Positions 33,184 to 41,864 of a stretch of 64,000 bases of DNA are shown piece by piece. Numbering within the stretch: position 1 is the stretch's first letter; each line of letters starts with the position of its first letter. The stretch is taken from contig CAZPHU010000006.1 of the NCBI GenBank assembly GCA_964586285.1, positions 5,494 through 69,493 on the forward strand, read 5' to 3'. The position numbers were made by a program, and so were the translations under genes. Under the pieces are notes generated by a model. That model ran no database searches and had not been told where the DNA came from. It worked only from the letters and a program-made list of their open reading frames with translations. This DNA is from CAZPHU01 sp964586285 (GTDB taxonomy: Bacteria; Fibrobacterota; Chitinivibrionia; Chitinivibrionales; CAYFVL01).

Positions 33184-34120
33184 AGAGATGGAAATATCGG
33201 TAATTGTGGCGTCACATAGACCCAATTTCGTGGGTGGACTTGCGGCTGTGCTTTCGACATTTGTTCACAACACAATCTCTACGGAAATAATTATCGTATG
33301 CGATTATAACCCCGAGTCTTTTCGTCGTATTTATCCTCTTATTCGATGGGAGTTTTTGGGAGACAAAAGTATTTCGGCCAAGCGAAACAGGGGAATAGCT
33401 TTAAGCAACGGCAAAATACTGGCTTTCATCGATGATGATTGCAGACCGTCCAGGCAGTGGGTAAAACAAGGTTATGATTATTTAACCAGCCACCCTGATC
33501 AGGTCGGAGTTGAAGGACAAACAACTATAGCATGCCCGTCAACCCAGGATTTGCTGATCACCGACTACAAACGTCTGGAGACGCCGGCTTACCGTACCAA
33601 CAATATTTTTTACCGTACGGAGGCAGTGAAGAAAATCGGCGGTTTCGATGAGCGTTTTTCGGTGCAGAGGGAAGATGTCGATCTTGCTTTTTCACTTCTT
33701 AAAGAGGGTTACACTATAGGCTTTTCTCCTGATATTCGAATATCTCATATGATTAGACGTAACGATAGTTGGGACCTTTTAAAGAATTGTTGGAACCGTC
33801 GGTTTGATCCGCTCCTTTTTAAAAAGCATTCCCAAATGTATCGGAATCATCTTGGTTCACCCTGGTCGGGCAGTATTCTAACAAGTGGATTTATTTTTAC
33901 AGCAGTGTTGTGCCTTATTGGCCGCAATAAAGATTTAAAATGGTTGGCTGGTATGCCACTTATTTCATCAACCATCTTTGCATTCAGAAGACGAAAAGGT
34001 ATGATGTTCAAGCCGATGCAATTAGCAGTTGATATTTTTTCCGCTTTTCTGGCGCCGTGGGTGCTTTTATCGGCTCTGTTGTTTGGTTCAATAAAACATC
34101 GCAAAATTTTCCTGTTTTGA
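33176..34120 (+). CDS. Family 2 glycosyltransferase with C-terminal membrane helices
   Basis: The protein has 314 residues from ATG 33176, which overlaps the previous stop. GT2 motifs are IDDDCRPSRQW (metal site, near 86), RNRGIALSNG before it, and GGFDERFSVQREDVDLAFSL (acceptor region). The last third has two hydrophobic segments (ILTSGFIFTAVLCLIG; FSAFLAPWVLLSALLFG), so it is membrane-bound. It probably extends the lipid-linked oligosaccharide on the inner face of the cytoplasmic membrane. Confidence 0.88.
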   Translation: MYKEMEISVIVASHRPNFVGGLAAVLSTFVHNTISTEIIIVCDYNPESFRRIYPLIRWEFLGDKSISAKRNRGIALSNGKILAFIDDDCRPSRQWVKQGYDYLTSHPDQVGVEGQTTIACPSTQDLLITDYKRLETPAYRTNNIFYRTEAVKKIGGFDERFSVQREDVDLAFSLLKEGYTIGFSPDIRISHMIRRNDSWDLLKNCWNRRFDPLLFKKHSQMYRNHLGSPWSGSILTSGFIFTAVLCLIGRNKDLKWLAGMPLISSTIFAFRRRKGMMFKPMQLAVDIFSAFLAPWVLLSALLFGSIKHRKIFLF

Positions 34121-34126
34121 TCTACT

Positions 34127-35185
34127 ATGCACCTTACCCAAAAACTCTCTATAGCATTCTTTAATAAAGAACTTCCCTCCGACAGACCCAATGGTGTTTC
34201 TTGTCAAGTAGACCGTCTGGCAAATGCTTTAAGTCGTCGGGGACATCAGGTGAGTGTTTACTCTTTCAGTCCCAAACCGTCGGATGCCGGGTATAGACAC
34301 ATTCTATTATCTTACGATACAAACAATCCGGTTCTTCGGAAATTTATGCCGGCTCTACATTTCCGCAAAATATCATCCGAAAGTTTTGATATAGTTCATT
34401 ATCATGGGGATGATTTTTTGTGTACCGGGAACCAAAGAAGGTTTCGTACTTTTTATGGGTCTGCGTGCTTGGAAGCGTTTCATGCGGGCACAGTAAACAG
34501 GTTTTTATACCAGCTGCTCTTTTACTTGTTTGAAGGCATTTCGTCTTTTAAAAAAGGTACAACAGTGGGCATTTCCGAAAGCACACGACGATGTATCCCC
34601 GGGGTGAACAATGTAATCCACTGCGGAGTTCCCACCAAAATATATGTCCCCGGCAAAGAAAAAAGCTCTCATCCAACCATTTTGTTCCTTGGAGATCTTG
34701 ATAGTCGCAAAAGAGGAAGACTCCTTATCAAGGAATTTGAAGAAAAAATTCTTCCGTCGATACCCACTTGCGAATTGCGAATTGTGGGACCACAAAAAAT
34801 TCACAGACCCAATGTCACATATTTAGGTACATTGGGTGAAAAGCAACTTATTCGCGAATACCAGAGAGCATGGGTATACTGCCTGCCCAGCTCTTACGAA
34901 GGCTTTGGGGTACCGGCAATTGAGGCGATGGCCTGTGAAACCACCGTTGTTAGTACCAAAAACTCAGGCATTTCCGAAATTGTCACCGATAAGGTGAATG
35001 GTTTTATTGTTCAATCCCAAAATCTTGGAAAGACCATAGTAGATGTTCTATCCGACAGGAACCTTCTTTTTAATACTGCAAAAGAAGGCAGAAGCTGTTG
35101 TGTGAGCAGATTTGACACCGATCTACTTGCGTGCAAGTATGAAGAACTTTACCTTAAAGCTATTTATGGCAATGAGCATTCATGA
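34127..35185 (+). CDS. Family 4 glycosyltransferase
   Basis: This 352-residue GT-B enzyme has the N-terminal pattern FFNKELPSDRPNGVSCQVDRL and GHQVSVYSF, the donor-side strand TILFLGDLDSRKRG, and the retaining motif SYEGFGVPAIEAMA near residue 260 with both Glu residues. NSGISEIVTDKVNGFIV closes the donor site. The gene sits six bases after the GT2 stop and overlaps the polymerase gene by four bases. One sugar-transfer step in the same pathway is inferred. Confidence 0.9.
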   Translation: MHLTQKLSIAFFNKELPSDRPNGVSCQVDRLANALSRRGHQVSVYSFSPKPSDAGYRHILLSYDTNNPVLRKFMPALHFRKISSESFDIVHYHGDDFLCTGNQRRFRTFYGSACLEAFHAGTVNRFLYQLLFYLFEGISSFKKGTTVGISESTRRCIPGVNNVIHCGVPTKIYVPGKEKSSHPTILFLGDLDSRKRGRLLIKEFEEKILPSIPTCELRIVGPQKIHRPNVTYLGTLGEKQLIREYQRAWVYCLPSSYEGFGVPAIEAMACETTVVSTKNSGISEIVTDKVNGFIVQSQNLGKTIVDVLSDRNLLFNTAKEGRSCCVSRFDTDLLACKYEELYLKAIYGNEHS

Positions 35186-36663
35186 CTAACTGGATAAAAC
35201 AAACAGCGCTTTATCTTGGTATAATTCTTATCGGCAATTTCATAGCCTTCAAACTTGTCCATGTGCCTTTACAGGTTGAATTGGTTATTCTTGCAGCGGT
35301 TATTCTGTTTTATCCAATCATTCGCAACCCCCTTTTCGGTGTGTATGCTCTTTTCATCATTCTTCCCTTTATTCCGCACTTAAGGCGGCTGTATTATCTC
35401 ATACACTCTCGGCCGACACTCGATCCTTTGATAGTAGTTGGGGACATATTGTTGTTCTTTATCCTTATTGGCTTGTTTTTTGAATTCAAAGAAAACGAAC
35501 AAAAGTATAAAGGGGTTCGGAAATATGTCTTGATCATAGCTATTTACTTTCTCTATTTGCTGCTTCGCGTATTTGCCTTCAATTTCTTACCGCTTTCCGA
35601 AAGCATTGCCAAATTTAAGTTATACGGACCGCCGGTTTTATCTTTTTTTGTAGGCCTGGTGTATGCACATCATACCGAACATCTAAAACGCATATGGTAT
35701 ATAACTGTCATAATTGGAATAGCAGCCGGTTTATATGGACTGAAACAACTCCACTTTGGATATTCTGAAGCGGAGAAAATCTGGTTTAACAATATAAACT
35801 TTACTACACTTTTCATTCAGGGGATCGCACGTCCGTTTTCCTTTTTCCAGGCTCCCGTTGCGTTTGCCGATTATCAACAGCTGGCCATTATCGGGGCTCT
35901 CACACTCAGCGGCATGCGGACACGTTTCTCTAAATTTTTTCTCCTTTTTGTCCCTCTGTTTTTCTATGCCGTGCTCATTACATCGGTACGCTCAAGCTGG
36001 ATCGGAATAATGATTACTTTCGTTCTTTGGTTCACTCTTTTTCATATCAGAGGAAATAAACAACGAGTAACAATAATGGCAGTATCATTTTTTGGATTCG
36101 TTTTGTTTGAATTTCTTAAAGGGACAGTTGATGCTGGGTTGTCGATCGGAGGATTCTTCGATCTAATAATGCGAGTAATACCAAAGCAGCAATACATCGA
36201 CCTTCTGGTTACCAATCGCACCACCGCTTTAGAAAATCCCCTTGGTGAACATTCCCTGATTTCGCGATTCGTTCTCTGGAAATTTCTTTTCACATCATCG
36301 ATAGATCCCATATATGGTCTTGTTGGACGCGGACTCGGAACTTTGAAGGCGGATTCGTTATATATGACTTATCTGGCTGAATTCGGGTACCCGGGTTTAC
36401 TATTTATAGTTTTAATAATTTTTTCTTTCGTAAGAAAAGGTGTCTATTTGATGGACACAGCGCAAGATTCGGATATTCGAATGATAGCAAAAGGCGTCAC
36501 CTCACTCAACGTTGTATTCGCGATAGTCAGCCTTACCGGCACTCATATTCATTACTTTCCGGGAGACATTTATTTCTGGTTTTGGAATGGGGTTTTGATA
36601 ATGATATATTCGAACCGTAACTCTCAACCAAATGCTAAGTATGAAACTGCTGATAACTCTTGA
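35182..36663 (+). CDS. O-antigen polymerase/ligase-like membrane protein (Wzy-type)
   Basis: The 493-residue protein has about twelve hydrophobic helices and one long periplasmic loop (about 310-400, with TNRTTALENPLGEHSLISRF). This is the plan of the Wzy/O-antigen ligase family. RSSWIGIMITFVLWF matches the conserved segment before the loop, and GRGLGT follows it. Such proteins join lipid-linked repeat units in the periplasm (polymerase) or attach a chain to lipid A (ligase). Beside a Wzc-like kinase and OPX protein, polymerase is the better guess. No Wzx flippase is encoded in this gene run. Confidence 0.87.
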   Translation: MTNWIKQTALYLGIILIGNFIAFKLVHVPLQVELVILAAVILFYPIIRNPLFGVYALFIILPFIPHLRRLYYLIHSRPTLDPLIVVGDILLFFILIGLFFEFKENEQKYKGVRKYVLIIAIYFLYLLLRVFAFNFLPLSESIAKFKLYGPPVLSFFVGLVYAHHTEHLKRIWYITVIIGIAAGLYGLKQLHFGYSEAEKIWFNNINFTTLFIQGIARPFSFFQAPVAFADYQQLAIIGALTLSGMRTRFSKFFLLFVPLFFYAVLITSVRSSWIGIMITFVLWFTLFHIRGNKQRVTIMAVSFFGFVLFEFLKGTVDAGLSIGGFFDLIMRVIPKQQYIDLLVTNRTTALENPLGEHSLISRFVLWKFLFTSSIDPIYGLVGRGLGTLKADSLYMTYLAEFGYPGLLFIVLIIFSFVRKGVYLMDTAQDSDIRMIAKGVTSLNVVFAIVSLTGTHIHYFPGDIYFWFWNGVLIMIYSNRNSQPNAKYETADNS

Positions 36664-37714
36664 TTTTCCGCCCGAACACGGAGGTATACAAAGACTGCTG
36701 AAAAATATGGTACAAAGCAGTTTTTCCGACAATGACGTGTTGCTTATCGGGTGCGAGCCGCGGAATGTTAATCATCTGGACTCCCTTCCCGGAAAGCATA
36801 TTCGCAAATCTTTTTTTGGCGCGAAACTCAATAAGAAACTGTCATTATTTTTTCTTATTCCGTCTTTTCTAAAAATTATCAGAAATACAAAGGAGCCCGT
36901 TGATGTTGAATGCGCAAATGTATATGCCGCCGCTGTTCCGTGGCTGATATCGTTTCTAGTCGATCAACCTTACAGCGTCAATGTGTTGGGAACCGAAATA
37001 ATCGATGTGTCCAAATCAAGAATCAAGCATTTTTTATTCCGAAGTATTCTCGTGCGCGCCGAGAAAATATTCATACTTACAGATCATATTGGAACACTTT
37101 TAAGTCGCGAGAAGCTGGGCGGTAACGTAGTCAAAAGGTATCCACGAATTTCTCTACCATTGCATACTTCGAAAGTAAACTTCAAAGATCGAATGTATAA
37201 CATCTTATCTGTAGGAAGGCTTGTTCCTCATAAGGGACATCATATTCTGATACAATCTGCAGCTCTGCTTCCTACCGATCTTCCCTGGAGCATACACATA
37301 GTAGGGGACGGCTCACAAAAAAATGATCTTATGGATCTAATTAACAGGTACAATTTAAAGCCTCGAATTTTTATTCATACGAACCTTAACGATCAGCAGG
37401 TTAAAAACCATTACTTAAATGCCGGTGTGTTTTCATTTCCATCGCTGGAAAGCGCCTCGGGAGTTGAGGGTTTCGGTCTTGTCCTGCTGGACGCCATGGC
37501 CCATGGTCTGGCAATAGCAGCAAGCGCATCAGGCGGTATTCCCGAGGTATTAGATTACGGCAATTGCGGACGACTCGTTTCGCAGGGAGATGCCTTTGAA
37601 CTAAGCAATGCTTTTAAGGAAATTTGGAAAGATCCACGGGCAGCTAAGAAAAGAATCAATGCAGGTTATAAACATGTTAGAAAATTTTCCTTAAAAGAAG
37701 AATGCGACGCATAA
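36641..37714 (+). CDS. Family 4 glycosyltransferase
   Basis: The protein has about 357 residues from ATG 36641 (36632 also possible); it starts inside the end of the polymerase gene. GT4 marks: LLITLDFPPEHGGIQRLL at the start, ILSVGRLVPHKGHHILI as the donor-side strand, and a retaining motif SGVEGFGLVLLDAMA near 270, with Asp in place of the second Glu. ASGGIPEVLDYG closes the site. The sequence resembles PimB/WcaL-type mannosyltransferases in general form; the donor cannot be fixed. Confidence 0.88.
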   Translation: MKLLITLDFPPEHGGIQRLLKNMVQSSFSDNDVLLIGCEPRNVNHLDSLPGKHIRKSFFGAKLNKKLSLFFLIPSFLKIIRNTKEPVDVECANVYAAAVPWLISFLVDQPYSVNVLGTEIIDVSKSRIKHFLFRSILVRAEKIFILTDHIGTLLSREKLGGNVVKRYPRISLPLHTSKVNFKDRMYNILSVGRLVPHKGHHILIQSAALLPTDLPWSIHIVGDGSQKNDLMDLINRYNLKPRIFIHTNLNDQQVKNHYLNAGVFSFPSLESASGVEGFGLVLLDAMAHGLAIAASASGGIPEVLDYGNCGRLVSQGDAFELSNAFKEIWKDPRAAKKRINAGYKHVRKFSLKEECDA

Positions 37715-38854
37715 ATGAAACGGATCGTTTTCCTAAATCACTGGGCGGCGAATATGGGCGGAGCGGAATACTCTCTTTTGTCCCTTTTGAAATATGCCTC
37801 CAAATATTTTGAATGTATTTTAATTACAACAGAAGACGGCCCCCTGGTTGAAAGGTCAAAAGAGTATGGAGTCTCCCACATCATTGTTCGGTGCACAAAA
37901 AATGTAGAAAGCTTGCGCCGAGATTCTATCATTCCCGCCTTCTTTAAAAATATACCCGCGGTTCTTGGGTATCTGGGCTTTCTAATACGATTGTATCGCA
38001 AGTTGTGTGTAATCAGGCCGGATTTGATACATGCAAACGTACCCAAATCTCATATAGCCCTTGGAATTTTATCCCTGACGGGACTTCGCTCACCGGGGTT
38101 AATTCACATTCGCGAGATTTTTAACAAATCTTCTGTGCCGTATCATATTTATTCTATTCTTTTTTCGAAGCTTTGGGGTATAGCAGTATCAAAAGCCGTC
38201 TATGATGCCCTGCCTTTTTCCCTGAAAAAACGAAGCTCCGTTATTTATAACGGCATATGTATTCCCGCAAAAGTTCCCAGGCACAGAAATAAACGTATGC
38301 TGCGATTAATATATCTGGGAAGAATCGTGCCGTGGAAAGGATGTCGGGAGCTTATCGAAATTGTAGAAAACATCAGGCGAAGCAGACAGGCTAAGGTTTT
38401 TCTCACACTTGCGGGAGACACGACATACTGGAGTGAAGAGTACCGTATTAATTTACAGAATCGCGTTCGAAATTCCGATTTGCTAAATGATTATGTACAG
38501 ATTTTAAACCATCAGGAAAATATAGGAGAGCTGTTTGCAGAGCACGATATTTTCTGCACAGCTTCATACAATGAACCGTTTGGTAGATCAACTGCTGAAG
38601 CACAGGCCTTCGGTTTACCGGTAATTGCCTATGATTCAGGCGGAGTAAAGGAGATTGTAGACCATGGGGTAACCGGTCTTCTTGTTGAACAGGGAAACAC
38701 AACGGCATTCCAACAGGCGCTTATTAAATTGTACAAAGATCGCCGACTATTGGAAAAGATGGGCATGAACGGAACTCGACGCGCCGCTTTAAAATTCGAT
38801 GAAGAAAAACAAGGAATCGAACAGGTAAACTACCTCAGACGGGCAATACACTAA
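37715..38854 (+). CDS. Family 4 glycosyltransferase, last gene of the long plus-strand run
   Basis: The 379-residue product starts directly after the previous stop (TAAATG). N-terminal GT4 features are NHWAANMGGAEYSLLSLL and RPDLIHANVPKSH. The donor side has LIYLGRIVPWKG and the retaining motif ASYNEPFGRSTAEAQA near 285, with SGGVKEIVDHGVTGLLV after it. It closes a run of nine glycosyltransferases that starts at 27252. A convergent gene ends only 33 bases further on and no hairpin terminator was seen between them. Confidence 0.9.
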   Translation: MKRIVFLNHWAANMGGAEYSLLSLLKYASKYFECILITTEDGPLVERSKEYGVSHIIVRCTKNVESLRRDSIIPAFFKNIPAVLGYLGFLIRLYRKLCVIRPDLIHANVPKSHIALGILSLTGLRSPGLIHIREIFNKSSVPYHIYSILFSKLWGIAVSKAVYDALPFSLKKRSSVIYNGICIPAKVPRHRNKRMLRLIYLGRIVPWKGCRELIEIVENIRRSRQAKVFLTLAGDTTYWSEEYRINLQNRVRNSDLLNDYVQILNHQENIGELFAEHDIFCTASYNEPFGRSTAEAQAFGLPVIAYDSGGVKEIVDHGVTGLLVEQGNTTAFQQALIKLYKDRRLLEKMGMNGTRRAALKFDEEKQGIEQVNYLRRAIH

Positions 38855-38887
38855 ACAATTTACTATCTAGATTATGAAAATTGCTCT

Positions 38888-39217
38888 TTATAACCCTCGC
38901 TTGGCATTCTTCAGCAACGATTTAATCTGGCGATTACTTATTGATTTCTGATCGGCCGGTTCCGCCTGGTAACGATCACAAATGAAAGTTTCATGTCCCC
39001 CGTAAGAAACCACACCATCGGTTCCACCTGAGCGTTTTTTGCGGTACTCAACGCACTTTCCTCGCAGCTTACAATTAAAACATGAAGCTTCCTGTTCTCT
39101 CCCAGTTCTATCAAAACCTTTTCTCTCAAGTCTTGAATCTTTACGCCCCATCTCATAGGCACCGGCCAGACCACGGTTTTTGTTAACAAACCGATCGTGA
39201 TCATAACTGTAGTTCAT
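38888..39217 (-). CDS. Small Cys-motif protein of unknown function
   Basis: The 109-residue protein has GGGAG five bases before its ATG. It is very basic and hydrophilic, with a CFNCKLRGKC core: Cys46, Cys49 and Cys55, then Cys80 in FICDRY. The spacing C-x2-C-x5-C-x24-C could hold a zinc ion or an iron-sulphur cluster. The ends are disordered-looking (MNYSYDHDRFVNKNRG; Lys/Arg-rich tail). It is the last gene of a minus-strand set with a GIY-YIG nuclease and a rhomboid protease. I recognise no family; a nucleic-acid or redox role is only a guess. Confidence 0.7.
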   Translation of the reverse strand: MNYSYDHDRFVNKNRGLAGAYEMGRKDSRLERKGFDRTGREQEASCFNCKLRGKCVEYRKKRSGGTDGVVSYGGHETFICDRYQAEPADQKSISNRQIKSLLKNAKRGL

Positions 39218-39267
39218 ATTTTCTCCCTTATTAAAAGTCTATCTGAAAATAATAACTTTCGGATAAT

Positions 39268-40710
39268 TCATGCCCGATTAGCTCCAACTTCCGGCCAAAA
39301 GCATTTCACCTTCTCAACCAGTTCGGTCGCGTTTTCCACTCGTGATACATCAATTCGAACTATCTGATCGCGATTTTTATTGACCCATCTTGTTACGATT
39401 TCCTGCTCCGGAAAGTCGGATGCTTCAGGGTTCAATTTCTCTGAGAAAAAGAAACGATCTACAAACTGAACAAATGAACTTTCATCTGAAAAGTCCTGAA
39501 GAAACGGTAACAATGAGACCTTTTGGTCCTTTCTGAAACACACCGCCATACCTTTGTTCGAATCGGCATGAGGCAGCAGGAAGAGGGCATCGGGAATAGG
39601 ATGAAACTGTCCTTTCCGCTCCCCAACCTCCATCTGAGTATTTAGTCTTGGGGCGTATTTTTTGATTAATCTATATTCATACAATAAACTTTCCAGTTCG
39701 GAGCCACATTCGTATACGGTTAATCGATATGCTTCATTGCGAAGTTGGATCAGTTTTTCCGGAGATTCTTCACTTGGTCTGAAATAACTCATGAGTCTTT
39801 TACGTACATTTTTCGCCTTACCTACATAGATGTACTCTCCTGAGCTGTCGGAAAAGCCGTAAACTCCAGGACCGCAGGTCGCCTTGAGAATATCGCTGTA
39901 GCTAAAGTTCTTGTTTTGCCAATTTACAGCAACCAAATGCTGTTCATCCCATGATTCCAAATCGGCTTTGCCGAATATACCTTTATCCATTATTCTGCGT
40001 ATCAGCTCCCAGATGCATTCGGCATAGGCTTCTCCCTGCGCGAGCACTGAAGGCATCAGGGGGGTGCGGGAGAATAACTGTTCGTAGATTTTCTCCAGGT
40101 TCATGGGACGACTTACAGGTATTTCGGCAGCCTTGCACAGGTAACTTAACACCACGGTATCATCAAGCATGCTTTCGCCGGCTCTCAGAGACAGACGTGA
40201 CCATAGTCCCTGGTCGCGTGAAGAGAAGAAAACAACGGTTTTATTTTCCAGCAACTGAAGAAGACTCGTTACAGTAGAGTTCAGATCCCCTTGTAACGAA
40301 CAGTCCTTGGGGTGTAAAAGCTGTTCTCTTTCACTTTCGGGAATATGGTTTACATCCATAAGCCATTGTGACCTGACAAGCGACGGTACATCAAAAAGAG
40401 TCCAAATGGAAACGTGCATTATCTCCCGAGCTCTTTCTCCCCGACCCGAAAGAAGGTAAACCGCCACCCAGGGTTCTTCGTTTAATCCGGAGTTGTCTGC
40501 TTTACTGTCCGCTGCAACTATACGCCATAAACTGTTCTCATACAGGCATCGCCCGTCCGATTGTAGTATTGCGTTTACCGCAATATGAGCAAGATGTTTA
40601 TCGGGAGTTTTGAATTTCAGAAAAGTCTCGGCCAATGTCGATGAGCTTACCCCGTCGGGATACCGGCGTATATAGTCGATTATTTCTTCGTGTATTGTTT
40701 TGTCACCCAT
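39268..40710 (-). CDS. GIY-YIG nuclease (UvrC/Cho-like) with N-terminal winged-helix-like region
   Basis: The product is 480 residues from ATG 40710, 13 bases after the rhomboid stop; a longer frame would start inside the rhomboid gene. Residues about 278-370 are a complete GIY-YIG domain as in UvrC and Cho: GPGVYGF, YIYVGKAKNVRKRLMSYF (Tyr and Arg of the active site) and LESLLYEYRLIKKYAPRLN (metal-binding Glu). Residues 1-62 look like a winged helix (IIDYIRRYPDGVSSSTLAE). Residues about 65-230 may be a decayed exonuclease-like fold, but no acidic active-site set is seen. It lacks the UvrB-binding and HhH parts of UvrC, so it is not UvrC itself. DNA incision in repair is the likely role. Confidence 0.85.
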   Translation of the reverse strand: MGDKTIHEEIIDYIRRYPDGVSSSTLAETFLKFKTPDKHLAHIAVNAILQSDGRCLYENSLWRIVAADSKADNSGLNEEPWVAVYLLSGRGERAREIMHVSIWTLFDVPSLVRSQWLMDVNHIPESEREQLLHPKDCSLQGDLNSTVTSLLQLLENKTVVFFSSRDQGLWSRLSLRAGESMLDDTVVLSYLCKAAEIPVSRPMNLEKIYEQLFSRTPLMPSVLAQGEAYAECIWELIRRIMDKGIFGKADLESWDEQHLVAVNWQNKNFSYSDILKATCGPGVYGFSDSSGEYIYVGKAKNVRKRLMSYFRPSEESPEKLIQLRNEAYRLTVYECGSELESLLYEYRLIKKYAPRLNTQMEVGERKGQFHPIPDALFLLPHADSNKGMAVCFRKDQKVSLLPFLQDFSDESSFVQFVDRFFFSEKLNPEASDFPEQEIVTRWVNKNRDQIVRIDVSRVENATELVEKVKCFWPEVGANRA

Positions 40711-40723
40711 TTTACCACATTTT

Positions 40724-41383
40724 CTACTTGTTTTTGCGATTCTTACATGATATCCAATTATTACGTTTAAGCCACAGTGCAATCAGCACTCCTGTAAAAA
40801 ACCCTCCAAGATGAGCCCACCAGGCGATATTTTCGGCTCCGGCACCGGCAACTCCGCGATATTGAATGAAGACCCATACCAGCAGAAAAATAAAGGACGG
40901 CACCGGTAATATAAAGAACGGCGGCAGCCATACTAAAATACGAGCGAAGGGGACTAATACAAAATGCATTCCCATAATTCCTGCTATTGCACCACTTGCC
41001 CCTACTATAGGAATTTGAGAGTACGGATCACTGATTGCCTGAACCAATACCGAAACAGCACCAGCGACAAGATAGCTGATAAGAAAGATTGTGCTGTGCA
41101 TCCTGTATTCAACCGCATTGCCGAAAATCCATAGATACCACATGTTTGAAATAAGATGAAACAAACCGCCGTGAAGGAAAAATGAGATGCAAAGCAGCTT
41201 GACCATCTCTACGGTTTGCATGCCCGGGTGAAATATGGAGTGTATAAAATCCAGAGGAACGAAACCACTGAAAAGTTGAGGCCTCATCACCTGATAAGCA
41301 AATACGGTTAGTATACCCGCCAGCAGTAATCCGGTAACGGGCGATATATGTTTAGGATGTGAATTACAGGTAAGTGGTACCAT
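40724..41383 (-). CDS. Rhomboid family intramembrane serine protease
   Basis: The 219-residue protein has six hydrophobic helices. The catalytic Ser130 lies in GASGAIAG and His191 in HLGGFFTG. The structural motif HGGLFHLISNMWYLWIFGN (His71, His76, Asn80) is also kept. Rhomboids cut membrane proteins inside the bilayer. The layout (HxxxHxxxN in helix 2, GxSG in helix 4, His in helix 6) is that of standard bacterial rhomboids; substrates are unknown. It is the first gene of a three-gene minus-strand set with the nuclease and Cys-motif protein. Confidence 0.94.
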   Translation of the reverse strand: MVPLTCNSHPKHISPVTGLLLAGILTVFAYQVMRPQLFSGFVPLDFIHSIFHPGMQTVEMVKLLCISFFLHGGLFHLISNMWYLWIFGNAVEYRMHSTIFLISYLVAGAVSVLVQAISDPYSQIPIVGASGAIAGIMGMHFVLVPFARILVWLPPFFILPVPSFIFLLVWVFIQYRGVAGAGAENIAWWAHLGGFFTGVLIALWLKRNNWISCKNRKNK

Positions 41384-41864
41384 GGTTTAATTGTCCGACC
41401 TTTCACACGATTCGGCATCACAAATTTGTAAAATAGTCTGTTCCAAAAGAGTTTAAATCCTCTTACCTTCAAGTTAAAAAAAACAGCCTTCCTCTTTTAG
41501 AATCGTGTTCGTACAGATACGATCTCTCAAACTATCGTTCACCCCCGAGGGCGTTGGACAAAAGCAGGAGAATCAATATTTCAAATTTTGCGAAACGCAA
41601 AGAGTCTTTCTTATTGTCTATTGCGAAAATAATTTGTATACTTTGCTATTATGAAGCGAATTTTCTCTTGCCAAACCGGAATGACATATATATATTGGTT
41701 TTGTAAAGTCTTTTACCACTCTTTTCGTAAGAGTACATGTTTAGCTCCGGTCAAGACGGCATGAAATTTGATCCTGAGCGTATTGATATGAAAAGCAGCC
41801 ATATACATTTTGAGCATAGATTTTTTTCATTTCACTTACAAAAACAGGGAGGAGTGGTTTTACC
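41384..41864. other. Divergent promoter region between rhomboid and H1-like genes
   Basis: These 481 bases hold a good plus-strand promoter (41614-41642), listed separately, which leaves a leader of about 215 bases before the H1-like gene. A 6-bp hairpin (ACTCTT with AAGAGT around 41717-41733) lies in the leader. A 38-codon frame starts at 41651 but has no ribosome site. No known riboswitch was recognised. Confidence 0.5.
41614..41642 (+). promoter_or_regulatory. Sigma-70-type promoter for the H1-like gene
   Basis: TTGTCT (41614-41619) and TATACT (41637-41642) are spaced by exactly 17 bases. The expected transcription start is near 41649, giving a leader of about 215 bases. Confidence 0.7.

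Noticed and set aside
41651..41767. 38-codon frame directly after the H1-like promoter
   Set aside because: It begins almost at the expected transcription start, has no ribosome site and no recognisable sequence; treated as leader.
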